Shown: positions 25,592-33,385, numbered from the stretch's first letter. The stretch: DNA of 64,000 nucleotides from Palsa-513 sp050010595 (GCA_050010595.1 JBEKKS010000014.1:1-64000), one strand, 5' to 3'. Notes: generated by a model from the letters alone, not told the origin. Numbers and translations: made by a program.

Positions 25592-26338
25592 ATGCCCGCA
25601 CACCAAGTCCACGGCCCGAACAATTCCGACCGTCGCCTGCGCCTTGCAGATGACGCCGGCGGTCCGCCCCCAGAGCAGGTCACGCGACTGCGCGTGATCA
25701 TCGCCGACCCCGATCCGCTCGCCCGCCGCGTGATCCGTGACGCGCTGACGGTCGAGCCGGGCTTCGTCGTCTCGGCTGAAGCAAAGGACGGAGTCGAAGC
25801 CGTCGAGCTTGCCGCCCATTACCGCCCCGAGCTCGTGCTGATGGAGATCGGCCTGCCCCAGCTCGATGGCATCGCCGCCTGTCGCGAGCTGCTCGCGCGC
25901 GCTCCCGGCGTCCGCGTCGTGATGTTCTCGGTTCCCCAGGACCGCGAGACGGAACTGCGCGCCCTGCGCGCCGGCGCCTCGGGTTTCCTCTCGAAGAGCA
26001 TGCCGATCGAGTCCGTCGGGCGCGCCCTGCGCTCGGTCGCCTCCGGCGAGGCCGCGGTCTCGCGCTCGCTCACGACCCACCTGATCGACGTCATGCGCGG
26101 CACAGCCGAGGACGGGCGCGGCATGCGCCCGGTTCGCAGCCCGCTGACCACGCGCGAGTGGGAGGTCCTCGACCTGATCTGCGCCGGCCTCTCGACCCGC
26201 GATATCTCGGCCAAGCTCTTCCTCTCCGAGGACACCGTCTACTCCCACACGAAGAGCATCCTGCGCAAGCTCGGCGTCCATTCGCGCGCCGAGGCGGTCC
26301 AGGCAGCAAGCCGCCTGCGCCAGCCCGGCGTCATTTGA
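25592..26338 (+). CDS. NarL/LuxR-type response regulator with atypical receiver
   Basis: In this 248-residue protein an N-terminal leader of about 30 residues precedes a receiver domain (about 33-150), then a LuxR-type helix-turn-helix (about 180-240: PLTTREWEVLDLICAGLSTR, LFLSEDTVYSHTKSILRKLG). The receiver keeps the Lys of FLSKS, but the phosphoacceptor Asp is Glu85 (LVLMEIGLPQLDG; codon GAG at 25844). The usual acidic pair is D-P-D rather than D-D. Glu in this place cannot be phosphorylated in the usual way and often mimics the active state. It is thus probably controlled by abundance or by a partner such as the adjoining sigma factor. It starts directly after the sigma stop codon, and no histidine kinase is nearby. 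Confidence 0.92.
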   Translation: MPAHQVHGPNNSDRRLRLADDAGGPPPEQVTRLRVIIADPDPLARRVIRDALTVEPGFVVSAEAKDGVEAVELAAHYRPELVLMEIGLPQLDGIAACRELLARAPGVRVVMFSVPQDRETELRALRAGASGFLSKSMPIESVGRALRSVASGEAAVSRSLTTHLIDVMRGTAEDGRGMRPVRSPLTTREWEVLDLICAGLSTRDISAKLFLSEDTVYSHTKSILRKLGVHSRAEAVQAASRLRQPGVI

Positions 26339-26350
26339 GCTGTGCGGGAG

Positions 26351-26366
26351 GTGCGCAGGCGCGCAC
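26351..26366. terminator. Short hairpin between convergent operons
   Basis: GTGCGC-AGGC-GCGCAC lies in the 36-base gap between the response regulator stop (26338) and the deacetylase stop (26375). It may end both transcripts. It has a six-pair stem and no T-run, so support is weak. Confidence 0.3.
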
Positions 26367-26374
26367 TTCACGGC

Positions 26375-26962
26375 TTAGCTGATCGGTCCCGGCTCGAGAC
26401 CGCGCCGCCGTATCTCTGCGACGAGCGCTGGAACGAATTCGAGCGTCTCCTCGCACGAGGTGCGCTCCGTCCTCGCGTCGCCGCTGGCGCGCGGACCGAT
26501 CGCGTCGTGCATCAGGATGACGGCTCCCGGCCGCAGCTCGCCGCGCACGGCCGCGAGCATGCTCTCCGCTGTGCTCGAGGCGAGCCAGTCCTCGGTGTTC
26601 GCGCTCCAGGCCACTAGCTTCAGCTCGTGGACGCGCGCGAGGTGCACGCTGACGGGCGCGAGCTTCCCGTAGGGCAGTCGCCAGAGGCGCGGGCGGGGGT
26701 CGCCATGCAGCTCGAGCGCGAGCTCGGTGTCGTATTCGACCAGCTCGCCGGGCCAGCGCGAGTGGTCGATGTGGAGTGCGCCGTGGAGGCCAATCTCGTG
26801 TCCTTCCTTGCGCATTCGGTTGATGATCTCGGGGTGCGCTCGTGCCCGGGGAGCGATCGGGAAGAAGGTCGCAGGGGCACCGAGCTCCAACAGCAAATCG
26901 AGCAGCGGGCTCGTCCAGCGTGGATCCGGACCATCGTCGAAGGTGAGCGCCACGGAGTTCAC
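26375..26962 (-). CDS. Polysaccharide deacetylase (NodB domain)
   Basis: This 195-residue protein is essentially one NodB homology domain. Motif 1 is TFDDGPDPRW, with the catalytic base and first metal Asp. Motif 2 is HEIGLHGALHIDH with the His-x3-His metal pair. Motif 3 is WRLPYGK, and the end has VILMHDAIG. Such enzymes remove N- or O-acetyl groups from sugars. No signal peptide is seen, so it may act inside the cell, on lipid-linked intermediates or nucleotide-linked sugars. It is last in the seven-gene operon that starts with the PqqD-like gene, and its ATG overlaps the nucleotidyltransferase stop (ATGA). The tie to a peptide-kinase type operon is unusual. Confidence 0.88.
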   Translation of the reverse strand: MNSVALTFDDGPDPRWTSPLLDLLLELGAPATFFPIAPRARAHPEIINRMRKEGHEIGLHGALHIDHSRWPGELVEYDTELALELHGDPRPRLWRLPYGKLAPVSVHLARVHELKLVAWSANTEDWLASSTAESMLAAVRGELRPGAVILMHDAIGPRASGDARTERTSCEETLEFVPALVAEIRRRGLEPGPIS

Positions 26963-28539
26963 GATGGCGCAGCGGTCAAACGCAGCCTGCGTATTGCGAG
27001 GCCGCGCGGACGCGGATCTGCGCCGGCGCGCGCAGTCTCGGGCGAGATGCGCCCGCGAATGACAAACCGCAACTCGATCCCGGACTCACCCGCTGGTATG
27101 ACGGCGCTGCGCGTCTCTGGCGCGGGCTCGTTGCCGCGGTAATCCCAGCGCGCGACGCGGTGCCCGTCGCAGTAGACGTCGACAGTGAGGCGCTGGTTCA
27201 CGGCTGCCAGCTGCGCCGCGGCTTCGACATCGAGCCGTAGCGGGCGCGCGCGCGACCCTGCGGTGAGCGGTATCGCGATCACCGCCTCGACGCCGCGTGA
27301 CCAGCTGCCTTCTCTGTCGGCGTAGCCCCACCAGCCGGCGCCCGTGTATCGCGTGCCGCTCTCGCTGCTCATGAAGCCGAGCTCGAACGGCGGGGTGAGC
27401 GGATCGCCTGTGGCGGTCCGGCAGCTGCCGCGCCAGCGCGCAAGCGCCGGTCGGCGCCCGCTCAGGACCCAGGCTGCGTGACCGGGGACGTGGCGTGCGC
27501 GTTCGAGTCCCCAGAGCTCCGTGAGTGCCAGTGAGAGGGTGCGCGGCCCGATCGGGGATCCGGGGGCGACGGTGCGCCGCAGCCATTCTGTCGCGATGTC
27601 GCCCCGGCGCCGGCCTCGTTCGCTTCGCGTCGCTGTGTCCCAGAGCAGTGCACTGGGCCTGTGGCGCATGCGCCACGCCACGCGCGCCGGCACGAGCTCA
27701 GGGTCGAGTTCTCGCAACATGGTTAGAGCTTCAGCCACCGGGTGAAGCAGGCGATGGCGTCTTGCTTGACGCTCGAGCCGCTCCCAGTCAAGCCCGCCGT
27801 CGGTGGCTCGCAGCAGCAGAACAGCGTCGGCAACCCAGAGAAGCGCGTGCTCGTAGTTCGTCTCTTGGCCGTGGCTGAGGACCGCCAACAGGACGTCCTC
27901 GCGCCGGGGGACGAGGCACGGCACGCCGCGCAACTGGGCGGGTTGCGCTGCGCGCCAGAAGTCGTCGTCGGCTTCGGGGTGCAGCGATCCGTGCAGCGTA
28001 TGCCAGTGCAGGTCGATCTCGGCGCCCGCCGCGTTCGTGAACGGCAGCGCGTGCAGCTGGTCATAGATCTTCGTGCTCGCGGGATCTGGCGGGAGGTGTG
28101 GGCACGCGTAACCGTGCTCGCGCAGGATCGTCGCGGCGCGCGCGGCATGCGCGGGGGGCACGGCGACGTCGATGTCGTCCATCGGCCGCTGCTGGATCTG
28201 CCAGCTCGTGTGGTGGAGGACCGCGAGACCCTTCAACAGCATTACCGGGACCCCTTCGGCGTGAAGCGCTCCGATCGCCGGAGCGGCTCCTTCGAGCAGC
28301 ATCTGATTCTTCAGCCATGTCACCCGCACGACACGCTGAATCTGCCTCGCGACAGGGTCGCCGGCGCTGTCGAGGCGGTTGCGCAGCAGCGCCAGGACTC
28401 GCTGCGCCGGCCAATCGAGCGAGCGAACATCCTGCGTTGCGCACCACTCTCGGTAGGCGTCACGCCCGCGCTCGCCGTTGAGCACAGCGGCACGTAGGAG
28501 TAGGAGCTCGGGGGGCGCCGGGGAGTGCGTCGCTGTCAT
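26959..28539 (-). CDS. PF14907-like nucleotidyltransferase fused to a C-terminal beta-sandwich-like domain
   Basis: This is a 526-residue protein. The N part (about 1-330) has the landmarks of the uncharacterised nucleotidyltransferase family NTP_transf_5: VMLLKGLAVLHH (Lys103), RPMDDIDVAVP (Asp121, Asp124), and EIDLHWHTLHG (acidic 174-176). The substrate of this family is unknown. From about residue 380 the sequence changes to strand-rich stretches such as GAGWWGYADREGSWSRGVEA, VNQRLTVDVYCDGHRVARWD and PRPRGLAIRRLRL. This resembles the C-terminal domain of some polytopic glycan enzymes (DUF7024-like). This fusion is unusual in my knowledge. It is coupled by ATGA overlaps both to the GT2 gene before it and the deacetylase gene after it. 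Confidence 0.8.
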   Translation of the reverse strand: MTATHSPAPPELLLLRAAVLNGERGRDAYREWCATQDVRSLDWPAQRVLALLRNRLDSAGDPVARQIQRVVRVTWLKNQMLLEGAAPAIGALHAEGVPVMLLKGLAVLHHTSWQIQQRPMDDIDVAVPPAHAARAATILREHGYACPHLPPDPASTKIYDQLHALPFTNAAGAEIDLHWHTLHGSLHPEADDDFWRAAQPAQLRGVPCLVPRREDVLLAVLSHGQETNYEHALLWVADAVLLLRATDGGLDWERLERQARRHRLLHPVAEALTMLRELDPELVPARVAWRMRHRPSALLWDTATRSERGRRRGDIATEWLRRTVAPGSPIGPRTLSLALTELWGLERARHVPGHAAWVLSGRRPALARWRGSCRTATGDPLTPPFELGFMSSESGTRYTGAGWWGYADREGSWSRGVEAVIAIPLTAGSRARPLRLDVEAAAQLAAVNQRLTVDVYCDGHRVARWDYRGNEPAPETRSAVIPAGESGIELRFVIRGRISPETARAGADPRPRGLAIRRLRLTAAPS

Positions 28540-29231
28540 CGCTCAGGTTCCCTCGTAGCTCGCAGGACCCCGCTCCGCGCCGCCATGAGGACTCCGGCCC
28601 GCAGCTCATCCTGGTTGAGGGAGCGGTTGGCACCGTGGATCCGGCGGCGCAGGATCACGTGGTCGACGCTTCCGAACGCAAGCTGTCCTCGCGCGCGGGC
28701 GAACCAGTCGAGGACCTCCGCGTTGGGAAGATTCTCGGCGAACCCACCCGTGGCCAGGAACGCAGCGCGATGGATGAGGAGCGTTCCCGTCAAGTAGGCG
28801 ACGGGCGCTCCTTCGGGCACGTGAGCGCGCTCTCGCAACCGCGGGTCGCAGTCATCGCTGACGAACACCTCCATCCTGCCAACGACGGCGTCCAGGTGCT
28901 CGCGGCGTCCGAGCTCCGCGACCTGCAGCTCGAGTCGGCGTGGCGTCGCGGCATCGTCTGCGTCGAGGAACGCGATCAGCGGCTGAGTCGCTATCTGAGC
29001 GCCGAGGTTGCGGGCCGATGAAGGCCCGCGCGGCGGTGTCTGTACGACGCGCACACCGTGACAACTGCGCGCGATCGACCCAGAAAGATCGGTCGAGCCG
29101 TCGTCGACGACGATGATCTCCGCCGGCGGGTGGGTCTGCTCGGCGAGGCTCGTGATCGCCTCGCATAGGTAGCGCTCGCCGTCGCGCACCGGGATGATCG
29201 CTGAGACGGAATGAGACCCTCCGAGCGTCAT
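28536..29231 (-). CDS. Glycosyltransferase family 2
   Basis: This 231-residue GT-A enzyme starts at the ATG at 29231, which overlaps the upstream stop (ATGA). The frame is open to 29405 but inside the neighbouring gene. It has VSAIIPVRDGERYLCEAITS, IIVVDDGSTD, GPSSARNLGAQ and FLDADDAATP with the D-x-D metal site. WFARARGQLAFGSVDHVILR and HGANRS give the late catalytic segment with its conserved Asp. It is soluble. It is the third of three similar short GT2s in the same operon (others at 29228 and 29910). All show the pattern of a late WF-x-ARG/AR motif and HG-x-N/DS. Donor and acceptor are unknown. Confidence 0.88.
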   Translation of the reverse strand: MTLGGSHSVSAIIPVRDGERYLCEAITSLAEQTHPPAEIIVVDDGSTDLSGSIARSCHGVRVVQTPPRGPSSARNLGAQIATQPLIAFLDADDAATPRRLELQVAELGRREHLDAVVGRMEVFVSDDCDPRLRERAHVPEGAPVAYLTGTLLIHRAAFLATGGFAENLPNAEVLDWFARARGQLAFGSVDHVILRRRIHGANRSLNQDELRAGVLMAARSGVLRATREPER

Positions 29232-29923
29232 CGGGCCGTGCCTCCCGCACGCTTGCGCAAGAGCGACTCGCGCACGGTACGCAGCAGCACCGCGTCGGTG
29301 TTGGCCGCGTTGTGTGCTGTCGAGTCGCCGTGTACGCGCTTGCGAACGACGATCTCCTGGACGACTCCGAGCACCACGCCGAGGTCCTGGGCGCGCGCGA
29401 ACCACTCGGTGTCACCGCCGCTTCCACAGTCGGGTCGCATCGGACCGACCCGCTCCCAGGTGCGTCGCCTCAACAGCAGCGTCTCGGGGATGCGTGCGGC
29501 GCGCGGCTCATCGAGTAGCTCGCGGCGGAATCCTGGTGGCGCCTCGTCACCCGGGTCGATCACGCGTTGGGCGAGCCCGATGCAGCCATCGACCGGCGGC
29601 GCGGCGCGCAGGCGCGCGACTTGCAGTTCGAGCTTGCGCGGCGTCCACACGTCGTCGTAGGAGAGGAACGCGATCAGCTCCCCGGTCGAGGCGGCGACTC
29701 CCTCGTTATAGGCGTCCGAAATGGTCGGCCCGCGCTGCTGGAGCACCCGCACGAGGGGGTGGCGCCGCGCGATGTCGGGTGTTGCATCTTGCGAGTTGCC
29801 GTCGATCAAGACGATCTCCCCGGGAGCGACCGACTGCTCTTCGATGCTGCGCAGCGCGCCTTCGAGGTGGCGCTCACCGTTGCGCACCACCATCACGACG
29901 GAGACCGTCTCAGTTGCTCGCAT
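29228..29923 (-). CDS. Glycosyltransferase family 2
   Basis: This 231-residue GT2 starts at the ATG at 29923, overlapping the previous gene's end by 14 bases. Landmarks are VSVVMVVRNGERHLEGALRS, IVLIDGNSQDATPD, ISDAYNEGVAASTGELIAFL and SYDDVWTPRKLELQ. The metal motif is S-Y-D-D rather than D-A-D-D. GGDTEWFARAQDLG and KRVHGDSTAHN follow. It is related to the next gene in the operon, suggesting duplication. The operon context with an HprK-like kinase and PqqD-like gene raises the option that the acceptor is a peptide, but a glycan acceptor is more conservative. Confidence 0.87.
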   Translation of the reverse strand: MRATETVSVVMVVRNGERHLEGALRSIEEQSVAPGEIVLIDGNSQDATPDIARRHPLVRVLQQRGPTISDAYNEGVAASTGELIAFLSYDDVWTPRKLELQVARLRAAPPVDGCIGLAQRVIDPGDEAPPGFRRELLDEPRAARIPETLLLRRRTWERVGPMRPDCGSGGDTEWFARAQDLGVVLGVVQEIVVRKRVHGDSTAHNAANTDAVLLRTVRESLLRKRAGGTAR

Positions 29924-30572
29924 GGTTGTTCCGGCGTCGCTCGATGGCGTGGTGAAGCCCGGCGAGCAGGCCGCTGCCCGGCTGCGCCGTCGACAGCGAT
30001 CCGTCGCGCCGCTGGTAGCACAGGACGGCTTGCGGCACCGTGCGGATCTCGATGCCGTGATCGCGCGCTGCGAGGAACCAGGCCAGGTCGGACCCGACCC
30101 CCAGACGCTCGTCTAGCGGTCCCACTGCGCCGATGACTGCGCGGGGGATCAGCGCGGCGCCAAACGAGTAGAGGAGCCCGGTCTCGCTGGCAGCGCCCAG
30201 ACGCGCTCCCACGACAGTGACCTGGCCGAGGGCGATGCAGTCGGGATGCGCTTCGAGGATCGACCGTCTTGGATCGACCGGCAGATCAAGCCAGACGTCG
30301 TCGGAGTCGACGAACCCGAGTAGCGCACCACGTGCGGCTGCGATGCCGAAGTTGAGCGCCGCGGTGACCCCACGCGCCGGACGGCGATGGACACGCACCG
30401 GCGCCCCGAAGGACTCGGCGACGGCGGCGCTCGCATCGCGCGATCCGTCGTCGACGACGACCACCTCGAGCAATCGCTCGGCGCGCAGGACGCTGTTGAT
30501 CGCTGCGCCCAGGCGCGTCGCGTCGTCGCGAACGGTAATCACCACGCTGAGGTCGTCGGTCACGGAGTGCAA
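29910..30572 (-). CDS. Glycosyltransferase family 2
   Basis: This 220-residue GT2 is the first of three consecutive short GT2s. It has LSVVITVRDDATRLGAAINS, VVVVDDGSRDAS, GVTAALNFGIAAARG and FVDSDDVWLD with the D-x-D site. LGVGSDLAWFLAARDHG and LCYQRRDGSLS complete the late catalytic part. It overlaps the HprK-like gene by 13 bases, the same tight coupling as elsewhere in the operon. No membrane helices are visible. These proteins resemble GT2s of PqqD/HprK-like neighbourhoods I recall in other genomes, but I cannot verify that here. The substrate is unknown. Confidence 0.87.
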   Translation of the reverse strand: MHSVTDDLSVVITVRDDATRLGAAINSVLRAERLLEVVVVDDGSRDASAAVAESFGAPVRVHRRPARGVTAALNFGIAAARGALLGFVDSDDVWLDLPVDPRRSILEAHPDCIALGQVTVVGARLGAASETGLLYSFGAALIPRAVIGAVGPLDERLGVGSDLAWFLAARDHGIEIRTVPQAVLCYQRRDGSLSTAQPGSGLLAGLHHAIERRRNNHASN

Positions 30573-31633
30573 TCGAGCAGGCTTGCGACGCAGGCGGCAT
30601 TCGAGCGTAGATCAGGGCCTAGGGTCAGGGCAAACGCGGGCACGCGGCGCAGCAGCGAGCTGATCAGGGCAAGCTCGCTCGCACCTCCGCCAGGGAGCTC
30701 GAGCGCGCTCGGTGGCCCGCCCGCGAGGAGCGCGGCGCGCCCTCGGAGGCGTTCTGGCGGCATGCTCGCCGAGCCGACGCGCGGGCTCACGATCGCGCGA
30801 ATCGGTACCGCCTCGAGCGGCTCGGCGCCCGCCGGCGCGAGGTCGACGAGCCGTATCACGCTCTGACCGAGGTCGTTGCGCCCGATCACTGCGGACCGCT
30901 CGCCGGCTAGCGCCTCGAGCTCTCGAGCATCGGTCTTGGCGACCCCATACAGGCGATGCGCGAGCGGCGGCTCGCTGTCGGCGACGAGACACATGTCGTC
31001 GCTGAGGCAGCGCAGGTGCGACAGCAGTGCGCACGCCAGCGCGGTGGTGGACTTGCCCGAGCCGCTTGGTCCTGTCAGCAGGATGCCTCCCTGCGCGTTG
31101 CCGACCACGGCGGCGTGCAGTAGATGCAGATCGTGCTCACGTGCGATCCAGCGCATCAGGTTGCGCAGGGGCTGCGAGCGCTCCCAGTGCGGCAGGCGTG
31201 CGGCGTCGCGCGTCCAGAAGAGCCCTTTCCTCGTCTCTCTGTCGAGCAGGCTCAGGCAGCCCGGGACGAGCGAGTATGAGAACAAGTAGCGCGGGGACGC
31301 CAAGCCTGCGATCCCGTCGCGCGGACCGTAGGCGTCCCGTGGCCACGGTGGCGGTGGCAGCTCGAGGCCGCTCGTGAGAGTGTCGAACGCCCAGAGCTCG
31401 TGGAGCGGCTGCGTCGTCTGTTGCAGCTGCTCCAGCGCCGCGCGGCAGTGGACCGCCATCGGCTCGCCGCAAACGTGCAGCCTGATCCCGATGCCCCCTG
31501 CTGAGAGGTCCATGCTGACGGTCGTGGCCACGCTCTCGGCGCGAGACGCGACCTCGAGCGCCGCGGCCGCGAAGGCATCGAGGCGGTCCTCGCTTGCGTC
31601 GTCTCCTAGAGCGACTGCGAGAGGCTCGGCCAT
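30560..31633 (-). CDS. HPr kinase-like (HprK-related) kinase
   Basis: This is a 357-residue protein. The C-terminal half is an HprK-fold kinase domain: LHLLHAAVV (compare MHG in HprK), the P-loop GPSGSGKSTTA at 188-198, and LSDDMCLV at 210-217 as the Walker B-like stretch. The N-terminal half is unlike true HprK (no HPr-sensing domain). True HprK phosphorylates Ser46 of HPr; relatives beside RiPP clusters phosphorylate Ser of a peptide, for example in the paeninodin lasso pathway. No HPr gene is present. It starts within the PqqD-like gene (28-base overlap), which strongly suggests joint function. The substrate could be a peptide, a protein or a small molecule. Confidence 0.85.
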   Translation of the reverse strand: MAEPLAVALGDDASEDRLDAFAAAALEVASRAESVATTVSMDLSAGGIGIRLHVCGEPMAVHCRAALEQLQQTTQPLHELWAFDTLTSGLELPPPPWPRDAYGPRDGIAGLASPRYLFSYSLVPGCLSLLDRETRKGLFWTRDAARLPHWERSQPLRNLMRWIAREHDLHLLHAAVVGNAQGGILLTGPSGSGKSTTALACALLSHLRCLSDDMCLVADSEPPLAHRLYGVAKTDARELEALAGERSAVIGRNDLGQSVIRLVDLAPAGAEPLEAVPIRAIVSPRVGSASMPPERLRGRAALLAGGPPSALELPGGGASELALISSLLRRVPAFALTLGPDLRSNAACVASLLDCTP

Positions 31634-32025
31634 CCCGTGCCGTCTAGGTCGACCTCGTGGATCGGGTCGAGCAAAAGTAGGTCCTCCATGTCCGTGAAGA
31701 CCTGTAGCGAGGGCGCGAACGCCCCGCTCGGGGTGCTTGGAGGCGCCTCCTCGAGGGCCATCGAGTCGCCGACGATTAGCGATTCCGCGGCGAGTCGCTC
31801 GATGAACGGGCGCAGTCCGGCGGCAACCTCCGCTGGCGGGAGCGTGCGCTGACGGCTCAGCGCGGCGACGAGGTCGGCGGCCGTCCCGACGCCGGCGGCG
31901 ATCAGCTCCCAGACCTCTGTTGCGGTGGCGTCGAGCGCGTAGTACCGCCCCGTCCGCATGTTCACGAGAACGGCCTCGCCGTCGAACGTCTCATCGAGTA
32001 CGTCAGGTCGCCGTGGCGCAATCAT
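31606..32025 (-). CDS. PqqD-family (RiPP recognition element-like) protein with extended C-terminal tail
   Basis: This 139-residue protein has an N-terminal PqqD-like winged-helix unit of about 90 residues (DETFDGEAVLVNMRTGRYYA, LDATATEVWELI and AAGLRPFIERLAAESLI). PqqD-type domains bind leader peptides of ribosomal peptide precursors. A tail of about 40 residues follows with FAPSLQV, then FTDMEDLLLLDPIHEVD and GWPSLSQSL. This tail does not belong to the PqqD fold. It starts the seven-gene operon and is divergent from the WbpA-like gene. No precursor peptide gene, radical SAM enzyme or cyclase is near. The tail's terminal serines are a possible kinase target (inference). Confidence 0.8.
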   Translation of the reverse strand: MIAPRRPDVLDETFDGEAVLVNMRTGRYYALDATATEVWELIAAGVGTAADLVAALSRQRTLPPAEVAAGLRPFIERLAAESLIVGDSMALEEAPPSTPSGAFAPSLQVFTDMEDLLLLDPIHEVDLDGTGWPSLSQSL

Positions 32026-32047
32026 CTCGGGGCCCCCATCGAGCGGC

Positions 32048-32053
32048 AGTCTA
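32048..32053 (-). promoter_or_regulatory. Candidate -10 box of the PqqD/HprK-like operon
   Basis: Read on the minus strand this is TAGACT, 22 bases before the ATG at 32025. No good -35 hexamer is seen at 16-18 bases. It shares its hexamer with the divergent WbpA-like promoter candidate. Confidence 0.35.
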
Positions 32054-32120
32054 CATCAGGCTTTCCGGCCGCTGGAGTTGCTCTCCGCGTCGCCGAGGGC
32101 GCCCCTTGGTGGCTTGTAAC

Positions 32121-32126
32121 TAGACT
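32121..32126 (+). promoter_or_regulatory. Candidate -10 box of the WbpA-like operon
   Basis: TAGACT lies 11 bases before the ATG at 32138, so any leader would be only a few bases long. No -35 match or Shine-Dalgarno site is evident. Confidence 0.35.
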
Positions 32127-32137
32127 GCGACGTCTCG

Positions 32138-33385
32138 ATGCGCGTTGGCGTCATAGGCCTTGGCTACGTGGGGTTGCCCCTCGCGGTCGCTTTCGCGCAG
32201 CGCGGCGCGAGCGTCGTCGGCGTCGATCGCGACGAGCGCAAGCTTGCTGCGCTCGCGGCCGGCGATTCCTACATCGCTGACGTGTCAGGCGAGGAGCTCG
32301 CGGCTGTGCTGCCGCGATTGTCGCCGTCCTCGAACTTCGGTCCGCTGGCGGAGGCGGATGCCGTGATCATCTGCGCGCCGACGCCGCTTTCGCGCAACCG
32401 CGAACCCGATCTGAGCGCGCTGCTCGACTGCGTGACGAAGCTCGGCGACGTCCTTCGCGCCGGCCAACTGGTTGTAATCCAGTCGACCACCTACCCGGGC
32501 ACGACGCGCGAGCGCGTGGCGCCGCTGCTCGAGGAGCGCTCCGGGTTGCGCGCCGGGGTCGACTTCAATCTCGCTTTCTCGCCGGAGCGCGTCGATCCGG
32601 GCCGCACAGATTTCGTCCTGGCGAACACGCCGAAGGTCGTCGGGGGTCTGACCGACGCGTGCCTCGATCGTGCGGAGGAGCTGTACGCGATCGTCTGCGA
32701 CGAGGTGGTTCGAGTCTCGACGCTCGAGGCGGCGGAGATGACGAAGCTGCTCGAGAACATCTTCCGCGCCGTGAACATCGCGCTGGTCAACGAGCTCTCG
32801 CTCCTCACAGACCGGATGGGGATCGACATCTGGGAGGTGATCGAGGCGGCGTCGACGAAGCCCTACGGTTTCATGCGCTTCGAGCCGGGGCCGGGCATGG
32901 GCGGGCATTGCCTGCCGGTCGACCCGTTCTACCTGGCTTGGCGTGCGCGGGAGTTCGACATGGCAGCGGAGTTCGTCGAGCTGGCCGGCAAGATCAATCA
33001 GCAGATGCCCTACCACTGCGTCGAGAAGGTTCAACGCGTGCTGAATGAACGCGGCCTGCCTGTGCGCGGCGCGCGGATCGTGCTGCTCGGCGTCGCCTAC
33101 AAGCCCGACATCGGCGACACGCGCGAGTCGCCAGCGATCAAGCTGATCGAGCTGCTGCGGCGCCTCGGTGCGGACGTCGTCTATCACGACGAATACGTGC
33201 CTGAGCTCGAGCGCTTCGACTTGCGCTCGCTGCCGCTCCCGGCGGCGCTCGACGGAGCCGCAATGGCGCTGATCGTGACTGCGCACACGGGGATCGACTA
33301 CGACGCGCTGGCCCGCGACGCCGAGTGCGTGCTCGATCTGCGCGGCGTGACGGCGGCTGGCGCCGCTCACGTGGTGCGCTTGTGA
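32138..33385 (+). CDS. wbpA: UDP-N-acetylglucosamine 6-dehydrogenase-like (WbpA/UGD superfamily)
   Basis: This 415-residue nucleotide-sugar dehydrogenase oxidises C6 of a UDP-sugar to the uronate in two NAD steps. The N domain has GVIGLGYVGLPLAVAFA; catalytic Lys203 is in EMTKLLENIFRAVNIA. The thiohemiacetal-forming Cys258 is in PGPGMGGHCLPVDPFYLAWRA. The C domain has LLGVAYKPDIGDTRESPA. The GHCLPVDPFYL-x-W-x-ARE variant is that of the WbpA group (UDP-GlcNAc), not of classical UDP-glucose dehydrogenase. Its immediate neighbours encode WbpB-, WbpD- and WbpE-like proteins, which supports UDP-GlcNAc as substrate. UDP-glucose or UDP-ManNAc remain alternatives. It overlaps the next gene by 4 bases (GTGA). 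Confidence 0.88.
   Translation: MRVGVIGLGYVGLPLAVAFAQRGASVVGVDRDERKLAALAAGDSYIADVSGEELAAVLPRLSPSSNFGPLAEADAVIICAPTPLSRNREPDLSALLDCVTKLGDVLRAGQLVVIQSTTYPGTTRERVAPLLEERSGLRAGVDFNLAFSPERVDPGRTDFVLANTPKVVGGLTDACLDRAEELYAIVCDEVVRVSTLEAAEMTKLLENIFRAVNIALVNELSLLTDRMGIDIWEVIEAASTKPYGFMRFEPGPGMGGHCLPVDPFYLAWRAREFDMAAEFVELAGKINQQMPYHCVEKVQRVLNERGLPVRGARIVLLGVAYKPDIGDTRESPAIKLIELLRRLGADVVYHDEYVPELERFDLRSLPLPAALDGAAMALIVTAHTGIDYDALARDAECVLDLRGVTAAGAAHVVRL

Noticed and set aside
26375..32025. Lasso-peptide biosynthetic cluster, because of the PqqD-like and HprK-like genes
   Set aside because: No lasso cyclase (asparagine-synthetase-like), B2 protease or precursor ORF is found in or near the operon.
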